This document shows, piece by piece, positions 19,897 through 23,125 of a stretch of 23,125 nucleotides of DNA. Positions within the stretch are counted from its first letter, which is position 1; each line of letters begins with the position of its first letter. Both the position numbers and the translations under genes were made by a program. Under the pieces are notes generated by a model. That model was given only the letters and a program-made list of their open reading frames with translations. It did not search any database and was not told the DNA's origin. The stretch comes from Patescibacteria group bacterium (lineage in GTDB: Bacteria > Patescibacteriota > Gracilibacteria > UBA1369 > PNNO01), in assembly GCA_018821175.1 (NCBI GenBank), contig JAHJMX010000087.1, positions 1 through 23,125 on the forward strand, given 5' to 3'.

Positions 19897-21235
19897 ATTA
19901 AAAAGTTTTATCTCAGATACAAATCCAATTAGGCTTTTGTATCATCAATTTAAGGCTGCACTTGCAGTTGTTGTTTATGGATTCCCTTCAAAAAGTTTGA
20001 ATGTTATTGGTGTTACAGGAACGAATGGGAAAACCACCACTGCTAATTTGATTACTATAATTTTGGAAGAAGCTGGGTATAAGGTTGGTTTGGCATCGAC
20101 TATTAATTTTCAAATTGGAGATAAAAAATGGACTAATTTAAATAAAATGACGACTATGAGTCCTTTTGTCTTGCAAAAAATGTTGAGACAAATGGTAAAG
20201 GCTGGTTGTAGTCATTGTGTTTTGGAGGTTTCATCGCATGCACTTACGCAATCTCGTGTACTTGGTATTAATTTTGACACGGCTGTTATTACTAATGTAA
20301 CTGAAGATCATATTGAATATCACGGAAGTTTCCAACTTTATTTGCAGGCAAAAGGGAGTTTATTCAAGAGATTAAATCGATCGAAGCGTAAGCCTGGGAT
20401 TTCAAAAGTTTCTGCTGTAAATTTGGATGATCCGAATTTTGCTTATTTTGATCAATTTATTGTTGATAGAAAATATACTTATGGGATGAAAAGAGGGACT
20501 TGTTTTGCCACTGATGTTGAATTAAATGCTGGTGGATCTAATTTTATTTTACATGTGCCTAATAATGAGATAGAGATTAATTTGAATTTATCTGGTGAAT
20601 TTAATATTTCGAATGCCCTTGCTGCAGCAACAGTTGCATTAGCTAATAACATTAATATTAATTTTATTAAGCTTGGGCTAGAGCGAGCAAAAGGCGTTCC
20701 TGGCAGACAGGAGCCGATTGATTGTGGTCAACCATATTCAATTGTTGTTGATTATGCTCATACACCAGATTCATTAGAGAAATTATTATCTTTGTATAAT
20801 AAGATTACGACTGGAAAAGTTTATATTGTTTTTGGAGCGACAGGAGGAGGCCGTGATAAAGGGAAAAGGCCAAGAATGGGCGCACTTGCAGATGAATTCG
20901 CTGATTATATTATTTTGACTAATGATGATCCATATGAGGAAAGTGAACTTGGTATTATTGATGATGTGGCTAGTGGGATTAAACGTAAAGAAGGAGAAAA
21001 ATTATGGAAGATTCCACATAGATATGAGGCTATCAGACTCGCACTTACTATGGCAAAAGCAGGGGATTCAGTTTTGATTGCGGGAAAAGGGTGTGAAGAA
21101 GTGCAAATGATTGGTGGACAAAAAATTCCATGGGATGACAGAAATGTTGTTAGAGAACTTTTGAGTAGGGAAATTATTGTTGAAATTGATAATGGGAAGA
21201 AAGAATCAAAAGAAAATGTATGTCTTGAAGGTTAA
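19886..21235 (+). CDS. murE: UDP-N-acetylmuramyl-tripeptide synthetase-like Mur ligase (short MurE)
   Basis: MurE adds the third amino acid to UDP-MurNAc-L-Ala-D-Glu in cytoplasmic peptidoglycan synthesis. The 449 residues contain the ATP-binding P-loop GVTGTNGKTTTA (about 42-53), LEVSSHAL, TNVTEDHIEYHG, the carbamylated-lysine region LQAKGSLF, then VVDYAHTPDSLEKLL, GATGGGRDKGKRP and GKGCEEVQM. The UDP-binding N-terminal domain of MurE (about 90 residues) is reduced to roughly 40. In place of the DNPR motif that marks meso-diaminopimelate enzymes there is NDDPYEE, so lysine, ornithine or another third residue is more likely. The start overlaps the riboflavin kinase gene, and truB follows after nine bases. 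A related Mur-ligase activity other than MurE is possible. Confidence 0.86.
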   Translation: MLNKLKSFISDTNPIRLLYHQFKAALAVVVYGFPSKSLNVIGVTGTNGKTTTANLITIILEEAGYKVGLASTINFQIGDKKWTNLNKMTTMSPFVLQKMLRQMVKAGCSHCVLEVSSHALTQSRVLGINFDTAVITNVTEDHIEYHGSFQLYLQAKGSLFKRLNRSKRKPGISKVSAVNLDDPNFAYFDQFIVDRKYTYGMKRGTCFATDVELNAGGSNFILHVPNNEIEINLNLSGEFNISNALAAATVALANNININFIKLGLERAKGVPGRQEPIDCGQPYSIVVDYAHTPDSLEKLLSLYNKITTGKVYIVFGATGGGRDKGKRPRMGALADEFADYIILTNDDPYEESELGIIDDVASGIKRKEGEKLWKIPHRYEAIRLALTMAKAGDSVLIAGKGCEEVQMIGGQKIPWDDRNVVRELLSREIIVEIDNGKKESKENVCLEG

Positions 21236-21244
21236 ATACGTATT

Positions 21245-22126
21245 ATGATTTATGGATTTTTGAATATAAATAAACCTAAAGGTATAACGTCTTTTGATGT
21301 TATAAGGCGGCTTAGGCTAATTTCTGGAATTAAGAAAATGGGACATTTGGGGACGCTTGATCCGATTGCGGAAGGGGTTTTGGTTGTCGCTGTTGCTGAA
21401 GCAACAAAGTTGATTGAATTTTTAATGAAAGCTGATAAGAGTTATAAAGCTACAATGGTTTTAGGTGCGACTTCAAGTACATATGATGCCGATGGGCAGA
21501 TTACTCCTTTTGATTCTAGAGTCCCTGAATTAGATGAAATTGAGAAACATTTAAAATGTTTTATGGGTGAGATTGATCAGATTCCTCCTAAGTATTCTGC
21601 TATTAAGATTAATGGGAAAAAGGCTTATGATTTAGCTAGAAAAGGGGAGGAATTTGAAATGAAAAGCCGTAAAATCACAATCGACAATATAAAAATTTTG
21701 GAATATAACTACCCAAATCTTGTTATCAATGTTGATTGTGGGAGTGGGACTTATATAAGGTCTCTTATTCATGATCTTGGCCAAAAGCTTGGTACAGGAG
21801 CTTATATGAGTGATTTGAATAGAACTAGAGTTGGTAAGTTTAAATTAGAAGAATCTTATAACCTGGATGAAATTGAACAAAAAGGTATTGAGGTTGCAAT
21901 TTTGCCATTAGAGAAAATTGCCGAAAATTTTCCAAGTATTGATTTGTCTGCAGAGGAAGTTGATAAATTGGGATTTGGGCAAACTATTTTTCGTGAAAAT
22001 GCAAAAAAAGATGTTGAAATATTTTCCGGAATTTTTAACAATAAGCTTGTTGGAATTTTAGAAAAAGTTCAAGGTACCCAAGGGCAAGTTTTAAAATTTA
22101 AGAAAAAGTTAAATATCGATTCATAA
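21245..22126 (+). CDS. truB: tRNA pseudouridine(55) synthase
   Basis: TruB isomerises U55 in the T-loop of nearly all tRNAs to pseudouridine. The 293-residue protein has the full pattern: FLNINKPKGITSFDVIRRLR at residues 5-24, catalytic Asp39 in GHLGTLDPIAEGVLVV, then KSYKATMVLGATSSTYDADG, PPKYSAIKINGKKAYDLAR and CGSGTYIRSLIHDLG. The C-terminal part (about 230-293) is a degenerate PUA-like domain. It lies between murE and a TagO/WecA-like gene with gaps of nine and four bases, so all are on one transcript, although the functions are unrelated. Confidence 0.96.
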   Translation: MIYGFLNINKPKGITSFDVIRRLRLISGIKKMGHLGTLDPIAEGVLVVAVAEATKLIEFLMKADKSYKATMVLGATSSTYDADGQITPFDSRVPELDEIEKHLKCFMGEIDQIPPKYSAIKINGKKAYDLARKGEEFEMKSRKITIDNIKILEYNYPNLVINVDCGSGTYIRSLIHDLGQKLGTGAYMSDLNRTRVGKFKLEESYNLDEIEQKGIEVAILPLEKIAENFPSIDLSAEEVDKLGFGQTIFRENAKKDVEIFSGIFNNKLVGILEKVQGTQGQVLKFKKKLNIDS

Positions 22127-22130
22127 AATT

Positions 22131-23125
22131 ATGATTAATTATATTTATCCAGCTGTATTTTCATTTCTTGCTACTATTATTCTTTTAATGTTTGCTTTGA
22201 AATTTTTCCCGAAGTGGAAAATGATGGATAGGCCTGAGAATTATGATCTTAAAAGAGCTCCGATCCCTTATTATGGTGGGCTTGTGATTTTTGCCGTAGT
22301 CATTATTACACTTTTGATTTTTATACCTATCGACAAGAGATTATTAGGGGTTTTAATTGGTGGAGCTATGATTGCTGGAATAAGTTTTTTGGATGATTTG
22401 AAAAATATTAATCCGTTTATTCGTTTGTCGGTACAAATCCTTGCTGCATTGACAATAGTTGTTTCTGGCATAGGGATTGATTCAATAACAAATCCGTTAG
22501 GTGGCGTAATTGAACTTAACCAATTTGCAATTGAGATTCCTTTTGGATTTACTACGGTAGAGTTTATGATTTTTGCTGATATTTTTACTATTATTTGGAT
22601 TGTGATGGTAGTAAATACAATGAATTTTTTGGATGGATTGAATGGCCTTGTTAGTGGAGTGACTTTTATTGCTGCTCTAACAATGTTTATTTTGAGTATT
22701 GGGAACCATAATCTTATTGATCAAAGTACTGTTGCAACGCTTGCAATTGTTGTTGCTATGACATGTTTAGCTTTTTGGTTTTTTGATTTTTATCCTGCCA
22801 AGATTTTAATGGGGGATACTGGAACAATGTTTTTGGGGTTTTTGTTGGCTGTTATGGCGATTTTTTCTGGGGGAAAAATTGCAACTGCATTCTTGGTTCT
22901 TGGATTCCCAATTTTAGATGCTTTCTGGGTAATTATCCGTCGAATTTTATCGAAAAAATCGCCCATGAAAGGAGATCTGAAACATTTACATCATCGGCTT
23001 TTGGAAGTTGGATTAAGTGATAGGAAAGCACTTATTATTATATATCTTCTGTGCGCTATTTTTGGGTTGAGCGCAATTTTCCTTGGATCAACTCAAAAGT
23101 TGTTTATGATTATTGCAATGGGAGA
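22131..23125 (+). CDS. Undecaprenyl-phosphate sugar-1-phosphate transferase, TagO/WecA type (3' partial)
   Basis: The enzyme places a HexNAc-1-phosphate on undecaprenyl phosphate, the first step for teichoic acid, O-antigen or other lipid-linked polymers. The frame is open from the ATG at 22131 to the window end (331 codons, no stop). Diagnostic features are the N-terminal YYGGLVIF region, the DD motif FLDDLKNI (about 85-92), NTMNFLDGLNGLVSG (about 161-175), KILMGDTGTMFLG, and KHLHHRLLEVGLS (about 284-296). The HLHHRLL motif favours TagO/WecA over MraY, which makes lipid I. About ten TM helices are visible. It follows truB after four bases. The likely partner is the O-antigen ligase-like protein at 17843. 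Confidence 0.92.
   Translation, partial: MINYIYPAVFSFLATIILLMFALKFFPKWKMMDRPENYDLKRAPIPYYGGLVIFAVVIITLLIFIPIDKRLLGVLIGGAMIAGISFLDDLKNINPFIRLSVQILAALTIVVSGIGIDSITNPLGGVIELNQFAIEIPFGFTTVEFMIFADIFTIIWIVMVVNTMNFLDGLNGLVSGVTFIAALTMFILSIGNHNLIDQSTVATLAIVVAMTCLAFWFFDFYPAKILMGDTGTMFLGFLLAVMAIFSGGKIATAFLVLGFPILDAFWVIIRRILSKKSPMKGDLKHLHHRLLEVGLSDRKALIIIYLLCAIFGLSAIFLGSTQKLFMIIAMG

Noticed and set aside
1..23125. UGA-as-glycine genetic code (code 25)
   Set aside because: None of the genes has an in-frame TGA, and conserved glycines are encoded by GGN throughout. The standard bacterial code fits.
22131..23125. MraY (lipid I synthase) for the last gene
   Set aside because: The KHLHHRLLEVGLS motif and overall pattern match TagO/WecA enzymes better than MraY.

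Overview
This 23 kb window is AT-rich, tightly packed chromosomal DNA from a bacterium that looks like a member of the Candidate Phyla Radiation (Patescibacteria), possibly Peregrinibacteria or a relative of Gracilibacteria. The grounds are indirect: an archaeal-size triosephosphate isomerase, no Shine-Dalgarno sequence before any start, no UGA stop among 18 complete genes, overlapping genes, a giant protein with no recognisable family, and a modular surface protein of a type I associate with CPR genomes. I see no rRNA, tRNA, CRISPR array, insertion sequence or phage genes. No gene-free stretch exceeds 170 bases.

Layout. (1) 1-3543: the 3' part of a bifunctional-type rel gene (+), which converges on and overlaps a minus-strand operon running 3543 to 1227: a small membrane protein, an FMN-adenylyltransferase-like protein, ftsX and recO. 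(2) 3670-6404: gatC-gatA (+) converging on holA (-). (3) 6517-16369: a 10 kb minus-strand surface locus with three genes in transcription order: a 1898-aa giant protein, a membrane-anchored protein with a cohesin-like domain, and a 1186-aa secreted modular protein. It has a clear promoter at 16407-16435 and a hairpin terminator at 6459-6486. (4) 16538-19237 (+): archaeal-type tpiA, long-form hibernation factor hpf and an O-antigen ligase-family polymerase. (5) 19215-19503: a small minus-strand gene of unknown function with a strong promoter overlapping a divergent one. (6) 19504-23125 (+): stand-alone riboflavin kinase, a short murE, truB and a TagO/WecA-type sugar-phosphate transferase cut by the window edge.

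How the genes fit together. Most encode core functions: stringent response, indirect tRNA amidation, replication, repair, glycolysis, ribosome hibernation, tRNA modification. FAD synthesis seems split between a bacterial-type riboflavin kinase (19504) and an archaeal RibL-like adenylyltransferase (2801). MurE, the TagO/WecA-like transferase and the O-antigen ligase-like protein point to peptidoglycan and a lipid-linked surface polymer. The surface locus is the best candidate for something undescribed: a leaderless giant with a Gly-rich stretch resembling about eight short beta strands, co-transcribed with a membrane-anchored cohesin-like protein and a Sec-secreted multi-module protein.
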